Positions 24,001 through 34,228 of a stretch of DNA of 64,000 nucleotides are shown here, one piece after another. The stretch comes from Apodospora peruviana (lineage: Eukaryota; Ascomycota; Sordariomycetes; Sordariales; Lasiosphaeriaceae): assembly GCA_033439685.1 (NCBI GenBank), contig JAUEDM010000004.1:3162001-3226000 (forward strand), in the 5' to 3' direction. A program made the position numbers and the translations under genes. A model generated the notes under the pieces. That model saw only the letters and a program-made list of their open reading frames with translations, was not told the origin of the DNA and searched no databases. Numbering within the stretch: position 1 is the first letter of the stretch; every line of letters begins with the position of its first letter.

Positions 24001-25437
24001 TCCATAACGTCCTTGATAGTCTTGAGACGGAATTTGGGGCTGATCCTGAAACCGTGGATGGTCGCCCGACACTTGCGGCGACCAAGCGGAGCGAGGCCTA
24101 TAGCGTCGTCAACGACTCTGATGACGAGGTATTCCATTTTGACTTGTACGACTGGTACATCGAGAAGGGCTGGACGGACCGGATTCTCTCGATAGACTCA
24201 CCGCACGTCATCACGTACCTCCAACGCCTGGCGGAGACGGACGCACAGCATGCCGATCTTCTCTGTCGGTTCCACACCCACCGTAGCCGCTTCTTTCAAG
24301 CTGCGCAAGTTCAGGCCAACCTGGCCAAGTCAGATTTCAGTATCGGCATCAAGCACCGGATTACGCTCCTGAGTCGGGCCAAGGGCAACGCTAGTGTCAA
24401 CACTCTGGGCATCAGCCGCCAGCAGCAACAGCTTCTCAACCACGAGGTTACCGAACTGCTCGAGATTGCCCACATTCAGGACGATCTCCTCGAACGACTG
24501 AAGTCGGACTCGCGCATCCCTGACGAGAAGCTTCCTGATATCGAGAGTGCCCTGGATGGCCCGATCCAGGGTCTGACAGAGGTAAGTTTATCTCTAGACA
24601 TGTTTTCGTATTTTGTTTCTTGTGCTGACCTTGACCCCCAAACAGCTTTTCAACAATTATGCCGACCAAGCAGGATACTATGACCTTTGCCTGCTTATCT
24701 ACCACGCTGCAGACTACCAGAATCCCCGTGTCATCGCCGAGACCTGGGAGCATCTTATCAGCGAGACCCATTACGAAATCGAGCAGCAACAGCAATACTG
24801 GGAAATGGCAAAGGCAGGCCAACCGCTGCCGGCTGGCGCCGCTATTCCTCAAGAGGAGCCACAGGTGCCCTACGAGAAGGTGGCGACCAAGATCCGAGAG
24901 ATTGCGCACCGTACCTCGCTCGACAGCCTTATCTTCCCCGTCGACACACTCCTCCCGCTCGTCTGCGGATACGCGCTCAACAACGGCCAGGACGCGTCCA
25001 TCGGCGCCGACCCCTGTTGGCCGATCGTGCTGTTTTTGCAGCTTGGTGTCCCGCATGCGCTGATCGTGCGCGTGCTCGAGGGCATCTTCGACGCCCAGGA
25101 GGCGCCGTTCACGGGCAAGCGCAGAAAGGCGATCGTGCAGTGGATCGATATGGCCGTTGACGCCTGGGTGCGCGAGGTCGAGCGCCGTGGCGGCGCCGGT
25201 GTCGGCGGAAAGGGAGGTGAGAGCGCCATCAGCGGCTGGGTGAGCGAGCTGCTTGCCCGCACGGACGAGTGCGTCACGCAGATCCTGGCGGGCTTGAGGT
25301 CGAGCAGCAGTCCGGAGGCGGAGGATCTGATGGAGATTCGGAGAACGAATAAGACTCTCAAGAGCTCCGTTGATGGGATTGCCAGTGCTGCCCAGATGCA
25401 GGGTGGTGGGAGTAGTTTGCTTTACAGCTTCAGGTGA
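21001..25437 (+). CDS. nup170: Inner-ring nucleoporin Nup155/Nup170
   Basis: Large scaffold of the nuclear-pore inner ring. Three exons, 21001-21343, 21412-24581 and 24646-25437, with introns of 68 and 64 bp (GTACGT...CAG, GTAAGT...CAG) give 1,434 aa, as expected for the family (about 1,390-1,500). An unstructured N-terminus (FNTPAPARNDAVRRRLNFGD) precedes the N-terminal beta-propeller region (about 115-560), which opens GATYTIPDQVFNLLNQGEVH and contains LGLFANINYAWASIDSSLFL and WDYTHPSPELIGFE. The rest is alpha-solenoid (about 640-1,434), including VEQYVGLRYYAGAIKLCLTV, FDLYDWYIEKGWTDRIL and, across the last intron, LTELFNNYADQAGYYDLCLL. Two ATGs open the frame (21001 and 21004). It lies downstream of the ketoacyl-CoA reductase gene with no functional link apparent. 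Confidence 0.95.
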
Positions 25438-26805
25438 TTTGTATGAGGCTGGGTGGTCGATGAGAGAGCGACTGGACCTCGACTGGCGTAGGAGTTTGAG
25501 ATCATGGATGGGTGGGACTGTGAGCTTGTTGTCCATTGGTATGCGCGCGGGTGTGGCTGGATGTGGGAGAGTAAAATGTAGAGATATGAGTGGAACGGGG
25601 TTACTACCAAGCTGGGTACCTGGCCATTGGAGTTGATTTAAGGGATGTCAGCATCGCCTAGACTAGACCTACTTGACTCACAGTTGGTCATAGAGGGAGA
25701 CTGCGGTCGTCTCGATGAGTCCTTGTTCACTTTAGATAATTACCTGGGTAGCAGCGGGACATCATCATTTTTGGGACTGACCGGACTTTGGAGGAATAAG
25801 AGCTGGGAGGTGGGAAATATGTCGATAGTCGTTTCAAGTACAAGAGTTAAAGAAACTTGTATGTGACTATCATATTGTATCTAGTAGGTTGGTGCGCTCA
25901 GTAATTCTGTTGATATTTGAGTTCCGTCGTGTTATCTGTATGATACCATGGATGGATGAGAGTTATCTAATACCGACGATGAATTATCAAGTTCGTCCGT
26001 GGCATCCAGTGCTGCTAGTATTCATTTAAAGGACACGAGTCGATTGCTAGGAAATAAACTAAACACAGGTGATGTGTGATTTTGTTTTCCTTCCGCCACG
26101 CAGCCACCGCCAAGACGGACCTATACGTCGGAGCTGTGAAGGCCAATGTTGGTCATGGGACAGCCATCCGTCGCATTGAGACGCACCAAACACACCCAGT
26201 CATTAGCACACTTCTTACATCCCCCCAAATGCGACGCCAGCGACCATCTTACAGCTAGCCTTATTAATGACATCTGATTTACTAGTCTAGGAGAGCAAAA
26301 AGAAGGCGAGTCCCCACAGGAAGTTTTGATGTCCTTCAGTCCCTTCGATTCCCTTCTTTAGTAATGGCTAGTAGTGCCGATGGATTGATGATTTATCACC
26401 CTCCTGCTTCTTGGAATTTCAGCAAGACCAGGCACTACTGACCTATACATGATACCTGCCGGCTGGATAATAAGCTAGGTGGGTAGGGACTCAACATCGT
26501 AGAGATATGTACAGGTAGATAGATAATACCAGAGCAGAACTCGATGACCACCCAATCCTGATCCAGCTGTTAATGGTTTGCGGTATCAAATTTCCGCTTT
26601 TATAGGTGTAAACACCTCAACATCATGAAGAAACCATACTTTCTTTCTTTGTGAACCGAGTTTTCCTCCCCCCTTTTGTTTTGTCCACCGTTCCTTTCCT
26701 TGCTCATTTCTTATTCCACGCACAGGGACTTTCTTTGTGCCCTTAGTGTGTCGGTGGCCTTTTTGATATCCAGATATAAAGTATTTTCCACGCCCCATAG
26801 CTTTC
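25438..26805. other. Convergent intergenic region, no gene seen
   Basis: 1.37 kb between the ends of the nucleoporin gene (+) and the secreted-peptide gene (-). No frame with domain signal or plausible splice structure; no tRNA recognised. Confidence 0.5.
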
Positions 26806-27292
26806 CTAACTCTCACACCTGCAGTTACCTTTGCAGGTTGCGTGGAAGTCGCAGTGGAACCCGGTGCCGTCACAATAAGCGTTCGCGTTGCTAGCCGTGC
26901 AGATATCGTAGAACGCCCTCGACTTGCATACGGGTGTGCCGTAGTTTGCTTGCACGCTGGAAGACGAGTCGGGCTGGACGTTGGTGGCCGCCGGCTCATT
27001 ACTCGCCGGAGCCGCAGCTGCGTCCGCAGCCTCTATCGGGGCGGCGAAAGATGATGTGACGAGCAGGGCGCTCGCGGCGAGGAAGGTGATAATGGTCTGT
27101 TTGTTTTCGAGAGTCGGTTGTCAGTAAGCGTCGGCTACAGTGCATGTATATGTGCATGCGGGAGGTACCGAGGCAGGCATGCAAGCGGCACAGCGGGATA
27201 GATGATGCATAAGACGAGGATGGAAAAGGAAAGGTTGACAGCGACATGACATTATGACTGACACGAGGAAAAAGACTTTGACATACCCTCAT
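26806..27292 (-). CDS. Small secreted cysteine-rich protein (effector or antimicrobial candidate)
   Basis: Not assignable to a named family. The model has a tiny first exon, ATG AGG (27287-27292), then a 190-bp intron (GTATGT...CAG, 27097-27286), then exon 26806-27096; product 98 aa. Residues 1-20, MRTIITFLAASALLVTSSFA, form a clear signal peptide, with AAPIEAAD after it. An Ala/Ser/Pro-rich spacer (about 25-55) leads to a compact C-terminal domain with seven cysteines in about 40 residues: VCK, DIC, YCD, FHC, TCK, NCRC. An odd number leaves one unpaired or forming a dimer. The two-codon exon is supported by the donor and by the signal peptide it completes. Minus-strand TATA-like sequence (CATATAAG) lies near 27530. 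Small secreted Cys-rich proteins of this kind include effectors and antifungal peptides; function here is unknown. Confidence 0.68.
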
Positions 27293-29758
27293 GTTTACTG
27301 CTGATGACGATGTTACTTTTCGGTTGTGGGTGGAGAGGCCGGACAATAATAGGAGTGATCGAATGTGAGTTGAACCTTGCTCGATTTGGATAGCAGGTAA
27401 AGTTGATCTGGGTTGGAAGGATGAAAGAGTGACTTGAAGTGTTGAAACCGGGCTGTGGACCGGATCGTCTTATGGAGTCGAAAGGATTCAAGTAGATCCC
27501 CGGGTGGTGATGGTGATGATCGGCCGGGTTCTTATATGATCTGTCCTTGGAGCTAAAGATGACCAAGAAAAGGGGAAAAGGGGGTGGACGAGGAGTCTAG
27601 GCGTTTTGGACAGGCTCTGCGACCCTCGCTGTCATGTTCTGGGCATCTTTCTGGGAGGGTTGGAGGAAGCAACGCAGCAAGTTAGTCTTGGAGGGGGCGG
27701 AAGTGTCGATACGATTCGATGCGATGTATGGTAGACGAAAGCAGGTTGCCGGGATGGGTGGCAAGCTGGTGTTGGATGGATGGTAAGGTGAAGGCGAGCA
27801 GCGTCGGGGAGGAGCAACTCTCGGTAAGTGTTCCAAACCAGGAAAGGAGAAGCCGTACAAGCGTCGGTCCCAAAGTGACCAAGGCTGGGGATTTATTTAA
27901 CAGGGAGCAAGTGCAGCAAGCCAGAGAAGGCCAACTCCCGAATTGTGCGTCGGCTGCCGCTGGAAAGGAATGCGACCAGGTGTAAATTACGAATCAGGCG
28001 GCGGGTGATTGCGATGGAGGGTAACCTGGACCCTGGGATAGTATATGAACGTAGACTGTGGTGGGTGGTCTACTGCATAGTAAAGTGCTCGAGGGGGGCG
28101 ACGTCGTTCAGGGGCGACGGGAGTGTGAAGGGTGGGAGAATGGAACTCTCTCTGGCAACAGATTGAGACGAGACCGCAGAAGTCGGATGGACGGCGGGGG
28201 GAGCCAGCCAGGAGCCTCAATTAAAGAAGGCCATGGTCGAGTGACACGTTAATAACTGCCTGGAGCTCCGAAGGCCTCGTCCCTGTCCGGGTAGGCACAG
28301 ACTGGGAATCTGGATGGTACAAATATTGACCAGATATCGCAAAAAGTGGCAATCAAGAACCTTGGTCAAAAGCAACCTCACGGGATGCCCAGACCAAACT
28401 TTGATCAATCTCAGTCCATGGGTGAGAGCGACGGATTTTGTTATTATAGAAACATAACTTCTTGGCCAGAATCCACGGGAGAAGCGGACTGGAGCTAGGG
28501 GCTGACAACTGACACCGTGACCATGCTGTCTAAGGCAATCGCATCGTCCAAACATGTTCCGTTCTCCATTCGTACGACCTCCAACAACCGACTAGCGACC
28601 AGACTCCCGAGTCCCGAACTCCACACCCATGCCCCTTTATCTCCAAAAATTCTTCTCAACAGCCCAGCCGTCGCTCAGGCGGTCCCACCGCTCGCCCAAT
28701 CACAGCCCACGATTTATAGTGCTTGTTAATTTATCCATATTCATCCGCCGCGGCGAGACTCACTACTCACTCACCCACAGCTACTCCGATACTTTTTCAC
28801 ATCAACAGACGCGGGAAGAGAAACTTGGGAAATAAATTAAGTGGCACATCGCTAACGAGAATTCATGCCAGCTCTGTTCCTCCAATCCAACCATCTCGTT
28901 CCTGACACCATGTTACGCACCTCATATTTTGGAGCTAGACACGGGAATGCATGTTTTGGGATCTCGGCTTTACCACTAAAGAATAATCTGACCGTCTTTG
29001 GCCCGGAGCAAGAAATGTCCATTCTTCTTATTCTCTTTCCACAGAGCTCGTGTTACAGCCTCACTCTCTTCTTCATTTCTATATTTAAACCAGACGGACC
29101 GGACTATGGGTTTTCGGGTCACCCGCTTTGTTGGAGAAAACCGGGAAGCTCGGTCTGAATAGATTGTCTTTGCATTTCCAATGACGACAAAAAAATTTGT
29201 TTAATTAACGTTGCACGATCCCAACGTAGGTATCTATGTGCAGCAAGCACGCCGGAGCCCCGGACTTGAAGAGGCTCGCTGCTCGTCTACCTATGGTACC
29301 TCACCTCAGGCTTACATTCCATCCAGCGCCCATAGCCGGGGAAGGAGACAGCAGTTGGAAATGCCATTGTGCATATCGTGATCGTGTAGTTGCTGACTGG
29401 AGGTGGAGTTATCTATATTAAGTACCTACCTATCTACCTAGCATTCTCGGTTCCGATTTTGAGGACGACCATGGCTTGTTCCGTGCTCATTTTGGAGAAC
29501 ACTGCATTGACGGACGATCCCACTGCCAAAGTAGGCAGGTGAATCAAGGTAGTAACTACCTGGTATACAAATATGGGCAGTTACCATGGTTTGTAAAATC
29601 TAGAGTCTATCGTCTGAGGTAGGTAGTTATCTCCAGTCTATCCCCATATAACCCTGGACGCCCTTCGAACCATCCAAAATAACGAATGGCAAACACAGCA
29701 CATGCTCAGACCTTGAGCCAAACTAGTCCGGCCCGATATCCGGGACCATCTTGTTCAC
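27293..29758. other. 2.5-kb intergenic region, no gene supported
   Basis: The left end should hold the promoter of the secreted-peptide gene; the right end is the 3' flank of the permease. A 70-codon frame at 28517-28729 on the plus strand begins with a transit-peptide-like sequence but has no other support. TAGGTA-type motifs cluster at about 29420-29440 and 29618. Confidence 0.45.
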
Positions 29759-32001
29759 TCAGTCCCATATCCAACTTACCGTCCGAATCCAGCCTTTCCG
29801 CTTCTCCTCTGGCTCATCAGGGTACAGAGCTGCCTGCTCAAAGGCATCGATAAGCGGTATGTCGTCGAGAGCCACGATCTTTGATTTACTGAAGTTCTTC
29901 CAAAATAGGTAGGCCATTGCCACGAGGGGAATATCCCTAGATAACCTATTAGTATCGAGTTCTACACACTGCGGTGGCTATACACCTCGGTACTTTACAG
30001 GGCCTTGTCTGGACGAGAAAATACCATTATGTCTGTCATATAACCTGATATTTATGACACTCAACTCCAACCTCAATATAGTACAGTTGGTGTACCACTT
30101 TTGAGATCGAAATATGCGCGTAAGTAAAATAAATATCAGATCATGGATCAGACATAGGTGAATTCTTCTGCTGGCGATATTGCAAGTACTTGCATTAAGG
30201 GGTTCTATCCAAGCAGGGGTGTATATTGTCCGTCACTTACAAGTACGACGAGACAAAAGTCGGGGCGTCCCAATTCCCCGTGGTAAACACGCTGAATCCA
30301 CTGGTGAAGAGGATAAGAATGCACACGAAGAGTGCAGCCGGCGAGCTGTAGACTATTTTCATTATTGCACGGATTCGTCAGCCGGGTCACAGCAGGAAGT
30401 CTTAAAAAGAAAGGTTTGTGGCCTACCAGTCCACCAATTATGCCACGGCAACCGGTCAAGATCAATATTCTGTTTCTTCATAGCCTGTGTCAGACGGATG
30501 TGGTTGAGGAGGATGGAAGCCCAGGAGACCAGCACGCCAGCAGCTGTCAACCTGACCAGCCACCAGAACACGGTGATGGCGTCCTGCGACAAGCTCATGA
30601 AGCTAAGAAGCATGAAACAAGCGAACAAAAGCACGCACATGTACGGCGTTCCCCAGGATGTGGTACGTAAAAAGATCTCTGGCGCCTGTCCCTTAAGTGC
30701 CAAACCGTACAGCACACGCGTGCCAGCCAAAAGGCTCTGGTTGGCAGCAGACCAGGCAGACGTGATGACGACCGCATTGACGACCGAGGCAATCATTGGA
30801 ATTCCCGCAGCCGAGGCCGCGATCACAAACGGGCTCTGCGCCACTGTGTCTCCGGACCCATCAAGCCTCTCGTCGTTGCTGGCCACGAGCATACCCACCA
30901 CAAACACCGCAAGCATGTAGAAGATGACGATGCGCGCAAAGACGCGCTTGCAGGCCCGGGGAATCGCCCGCCGAGGATTTCGCGTCTCGGCCGCCGCCAT
31001 GGCGAGCGACTCCACCCCGGCGAACGAGAAGACCGCGCCCGTCATGACGCCCCAGAAGCCGAGGAACCTGCCCCAGTCGCCCTTGGCGATGTACTCGACA
31101 AACGGGCCCGGATCCCGCCAATACTTGAACCCGATAACCTCGGTACCAGGAATCCCACCGAGATTAATGACTAGACCGAGGACGACAAGAAAGACGACCA
31201 GGGCAATCTTGAGCAGGGCAAACGCAAACTCGATCTCGCCGAACACACGCACGAACGCGAAGCCGACCGCGACTGTCAGCACGATAAACGAAACGATAAA
31301 CACCGCCGGGTTGAGATCGGTCCAGAACTGGAAGAGCGTGCAAATCGCCGTGATCTCAGCCGGTATCGAGAGGATGTTGCCGTACACAAGGTTCAAGCCG
31401 ATCGCGAACCCGAGCGCCGGCGGTCGACGAGGAACTCGGAGTGGCGTACGAATGAGCCCGTGACGGGGAGCAGCGCAGCCACCTCGCCGAGGGCGAACTG
31501 AACGGCGCAGACGACGAGCCCGATTACGGCGTACCCGAGCAGCGCGCCGAGCGGACCGCCTTTCTGGACAGCGCCGCCGAGGCCGAGGAACAGGCCGGTG
31601 CCAATGGAGCCGGCGATGCCGAGCATGGATAGGTGGCGCTGCGCGAGACCGCGCTTCAGGTCGCGGTCCTCGGCCGCCGTGACGAGGTAACCGCCGTGGA
31701 TGTCTTCGGCCGCAGGGCAGGCAGGCATATAGTGGATGCCATCGGTGGCAGGCATGAATGTCCCATATTGGGCGGTGGATGACATTACGCGCGGAAAGAA
31801 ATGTATGTGGGATGAATTGTCCTCGTCATTATGGCCGTCGTCGTAGCCATCGGTAGTGGTAGCCCCAGCAGCCGAGAGGTGTGATATTATCCGTCGCGGT
31901 CTGTGGTGATCGGGATGATCGGCAGCCGCTTGCGGGCCGGCCCTGGAGGAGGACTTCGATGTCGCGTCGTCGTCGCCAGCGCCTGCAGAGGAGAAAACCA
32001 T
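29759..32001 (-). CDS. Amino-acid permease (APC/YAT type), apparent frameshift
   Basis: Plasma-membrane amino-acid/proton symporter of the fungal YAT type. The N-terminal core has AEDRDLKRGLAQRHLSMLGI then AGSIGTGLFLGLGGAVQKGG, followed by about twelve hydrophobic segments in all. Exons: 30427-32001, 30241-30352 and 29759-29936; introns 74 bp and an unusually long 304 bp. The frame breaks at 31418-31422: ...VRHSEFLVD ends one frame and PALGFAIGLNLVYG continues another, five bases (CGCCG) standing where three are expected. Removing the extra two gives 620 codons and restores a normal-length permease ending KGWIRTVSWIWD, so this is either a sequencing/assembly error in a GC-rich stretch or a recent null allele. 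An intron cannot explain it because sequence is conserved right up to the break on both sides. The start at 32001 precedes a roughly 70-residue low-complexity N-terminus; an internal Met (MSSTAQYG) is an alternative. Confidence 0.85.
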
Positions 32002-32643
32002 CTCTTACTTGGCTCAGACCACAGCAGCCCTTTGTTCGGCTCTTTCACGCATCTAGAATTCCTGGATTTGATGGAAATGGGAAGTGGAGCTGGGGGGTGT
32101 GGGGGTTGAGTCGGTTGACGCCAGAATGTGATTGAATTGCGCAAAGTCCGGCGATCCAGCCGAGCGGAGCGCCGGGCAGGAAGGTGACCGAGCGGGGCCA
32201 AATACCCGCTTATCTCAACGACTGGCCGAGCTACCCTATCAAACCATTATCCCGATTATGGGTTTTATACCTTCGGACCTTCCTGTAAACAGCCTATCGA
32301 GCCTTTCACGTCTTCACAGAAACTGTCGGGGTATGAGTGAGTTTCGGTCCCTAAGGTGTCGGGTTAATAAAAGCTCTCATCAGTCGAGATCGACAGCGTC
32401 CAGCCCTGACCCTAAGGTACCTTCGGCTGGCCCGATGGAAATGCTAGCCGAATTTCAGCTCGTCCGCCAAAGTGAAACTCCACTCTCCAAACGCGCTCAC
32501 ACAACGAGGAACACAACGAGGAACACAACGAGGAACACAACGAACAGACCAGAATCCTACCCCTGCGCAAAATACTTCCAGAAACATTCAAGGAATTATA
32601 GGCGAACAGACACAGGCACGCTTGTCACAACAGTAACGTAACA
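32002..32643. promoter_or_regulatory. Divergent promoter region, permease / cupin gene
   Basis: 642 bp between divergent starts. Three GATA cores lie within 43 bp, read on the minus strand as AGATAA (32210-32215), TGATAG (32236-32241) and GGATAA (32247-32252); a minus-strand TATAAAA is at 32263-32269. GATA clusters are the binding pattern of fungal nitrogen regulators (AreA/NIT2), fitting an amino-acid permease; function is inferred. A 12-bp minisatellite is listed separately. Confidence 0.5.
32499..32543. repeat. 12-bp tandem repeat (3.75 copies)
   Basis: Unit ACACAACGAGGA repeated three times exactly plus a 9-base partial copy, about 100 bp upstream of the cupin gene start. Probably in its 5' UTR or core promoter. 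Confidence 0.9.
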
Positions 32644-33198
32644 ATGAGCTCCTCCGTCTCGAGCCCCGTCCAAGGCAGACGAGCAACACAGCAGCCCCAG
32701 ACACAACCTCCCTTGCTCCTATCCCCGGGCCGAATGCAATCAGATCCAGTCGAGATTTTCGAGATGGAAGATTGGGAGGTAGCCCCGGGTCGCATCCGAG
32801 AACAGGCTTCGGTATCCGCTGAGAGTCAGTACTCCCTCAGTTCACACATTCAACACCATAGTGAATGGGCATAATATTGACTCCGAATACCAGATATCGC
32901 CTTCTCGAAACCGTACCTCTCCGAGACCAACAAGGACGTCCCGGTCTGTGAGGACGTGACCTTTCGCATCGACACCATCCGCGCCGGTCAGGCGTGGGAG
33001 CTGGAGCCCCACGCGCTCAAGACGCGCATGTGCTCGGTAGCTGCCGGCAAGGTGCGCGTCAAGATTGGCGAGGAGCCCGAGTTCACCATCGGCCCGCATG
33101 GCATGTTCAAGGTGAAGGACGGCGTGCCGTGCACGGTGCGGAACTGGATGTACGTGGACGCGGTGCTGCACGTCACGTCGCTTTCTGGGTTCCCGTGA
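32644..33198 (+). CDS. Stand-alone cupin domain like the C-terminus of Mif2/CENP-C
   Basis: Two exons, 32644-32824 and 32894-33198, with a 69-bp intron (GTCAGT...CAG); product 161 aa. The first 60 residues are polar and probably disordered, with an acidic motif (VEIFEMEDWEVAPGR). Residues about 75-160 form one cupin-like beta-barrel: VTFRIDTIRAGQAWELEPH, then CSVAAGKVRVKIGEEPEFTI and GPHGMFKVKDGVPCTVRNWM, ending DAVLHVTSLSGFP. This pattern resembles the CENP-C/Mif2 C-terminal dimerisation cupin, but the protein lacks the long N-terminal part and CENP-C motif of true Mif2, so it is either a paralogue of the dimerisation domain or another small cupin. No metal-binding His triad is evident. Divergent from the permease. 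Start: ATG at 32644; MQSDPVEIF is an alternative. Confidence 0.72.
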
Positions 33199-33629
33199 TA
33201 TTTTCCTGAATCATCACACCACTTGCTACCTAGCCTTCCTTTGTCATCAAGTCAGGAACGACGTTACCAATTCAGCAATCGATTCACTGGACTCGGGGGT
33301 TCAGGAGGTTGAAATAAGCCGGGCCAGTTGGGTGGGACGGGGACTGCCTTAGTCGTCTTTGTTGTTGACGGAGTAGGTTGATGACATCATCGCTGAGATC
33401 ACCACTTGCTTTCCCCGATGAAGTCACCAGAAACGGCACCATTCCGTCACCTTATCCACCCCCAGAACATCCAATTGCTGCCAGTTCGAGAACGTATCAG
33501 CGCGACTTACCTGCCTATATAACAACAACCGATCTCATTTCTTATCCTCGCATCATATAAACTCAGATACAATCAAAAAGTCGTCACCAACACCAAACCA
33601 AATAAAAACTACCCACATACAAACTCCTC
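33199..33629 (+). promoter_or_regulatory. Promoter of the small repeat-protein gene
   Basis: 431 bp. A consensus TATATAA is at 33516-33522, 108 bp before the ATG at 33630, followed by an A/C-rich leader typical of strongly expressed fungal genes. The rest is 3' flank of the cupin gene. Confidence 0.55.
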
Positions 33630-34020
33630 ATGTCGTCACAGCCACCCTCAGAGCCCTCGTCCAAGACGAACCCCCAGCGCTCGCACATTGGCCCCCGGTC
33701 AACAGGCGGAATGGCGTCGGCGCAGACCACCGGCGCAACGGCAAACCTGGGCACCGATAAGCCCAAGTTGTTCGATTCCAGCGGCGCGATTGGCAAGCAG
33801 TTCACAGGTATGTCTGACTGCTTCCAAAGAAGAGACAGTTACCTGCTAATAGGTAGCTAACGACACTTACATAGAGGACGGAGCGCTCGGCGGAACTGCT
33901 CAAGCAATCGGAGGCCCGCTGGACAAGGAGGGTATGATTGGCAAGCAATTTACCGAACAGGGCAGCATTGGAGGAACAGTCCAGAACCTGATGGGCGGCA
34001 CCGGGAAGAAGAGCAACTGA
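33630..34020 (+). CDS. Small conserved fungal protein with GxIGKQFT repeats
   Basis: Two exons, 33630-33807 and 33875-34020, with a 67-bp intron (GTATGT...TAG) give 107 aa. No enzyme or membrane signature. A Ser/Pro/Thr-rich N-terminus (MSSQPPSEPSSKTNPQRSHI) is followed by two related units, SGAIGKQFTEDGALGGTAQ and EGMIGKQFTEQGSIGGTVQ, separated by AIGGPLDK and ending LMGGTGKKSN. Gly-rich, hydrophilic and Lys-containing, it recalls LEA/hydrophilin-like stress or conidiation proteins, but this is a composition argument only. The intron falls right after the first IGKQFT, suggesting the second exon may carry a duplicated unit. A TATA box and A-rich leader suggest inducible, possibly strong expression. 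Confidence 0.8.
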
Positions 34021-34228
34021 GGGCGGCGCTGAAAGCGTGGCCGAGTTGGCCAAGTATGATTTATGACGACAGTGTACGATCAGCAGTCCGGGACAGTTGT
34101 CTTTGAGATTGATTTATGTCTTTCGCGCTTTTTCTCCTGTTACCATCTTATCATAATATAGACTACTACGTTCTTATTCTTATTCCAGTCCACATCTCAA
34201 CCCACAGCGGCAGTGACCAGTGAAAGAA

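Noticed and set aside
24448..25536. 362-codon minus-strand frame
   Set aside because: Antisense shadow of the nucleoporin gene; composition has no domain and the opposite strand is a clear Nup155/170 exon.
28517..28729. 70-codon frame with a transit-peptide-like start
   Set aside because: Only an N-terminal composition resemblance; ends quickly with no domain.
31396..31440. An intron explaining the permease frame break
   Set aside because: Conserved sequence abuts the break on both sides, leaving no room for an intron of 45 bp or more.
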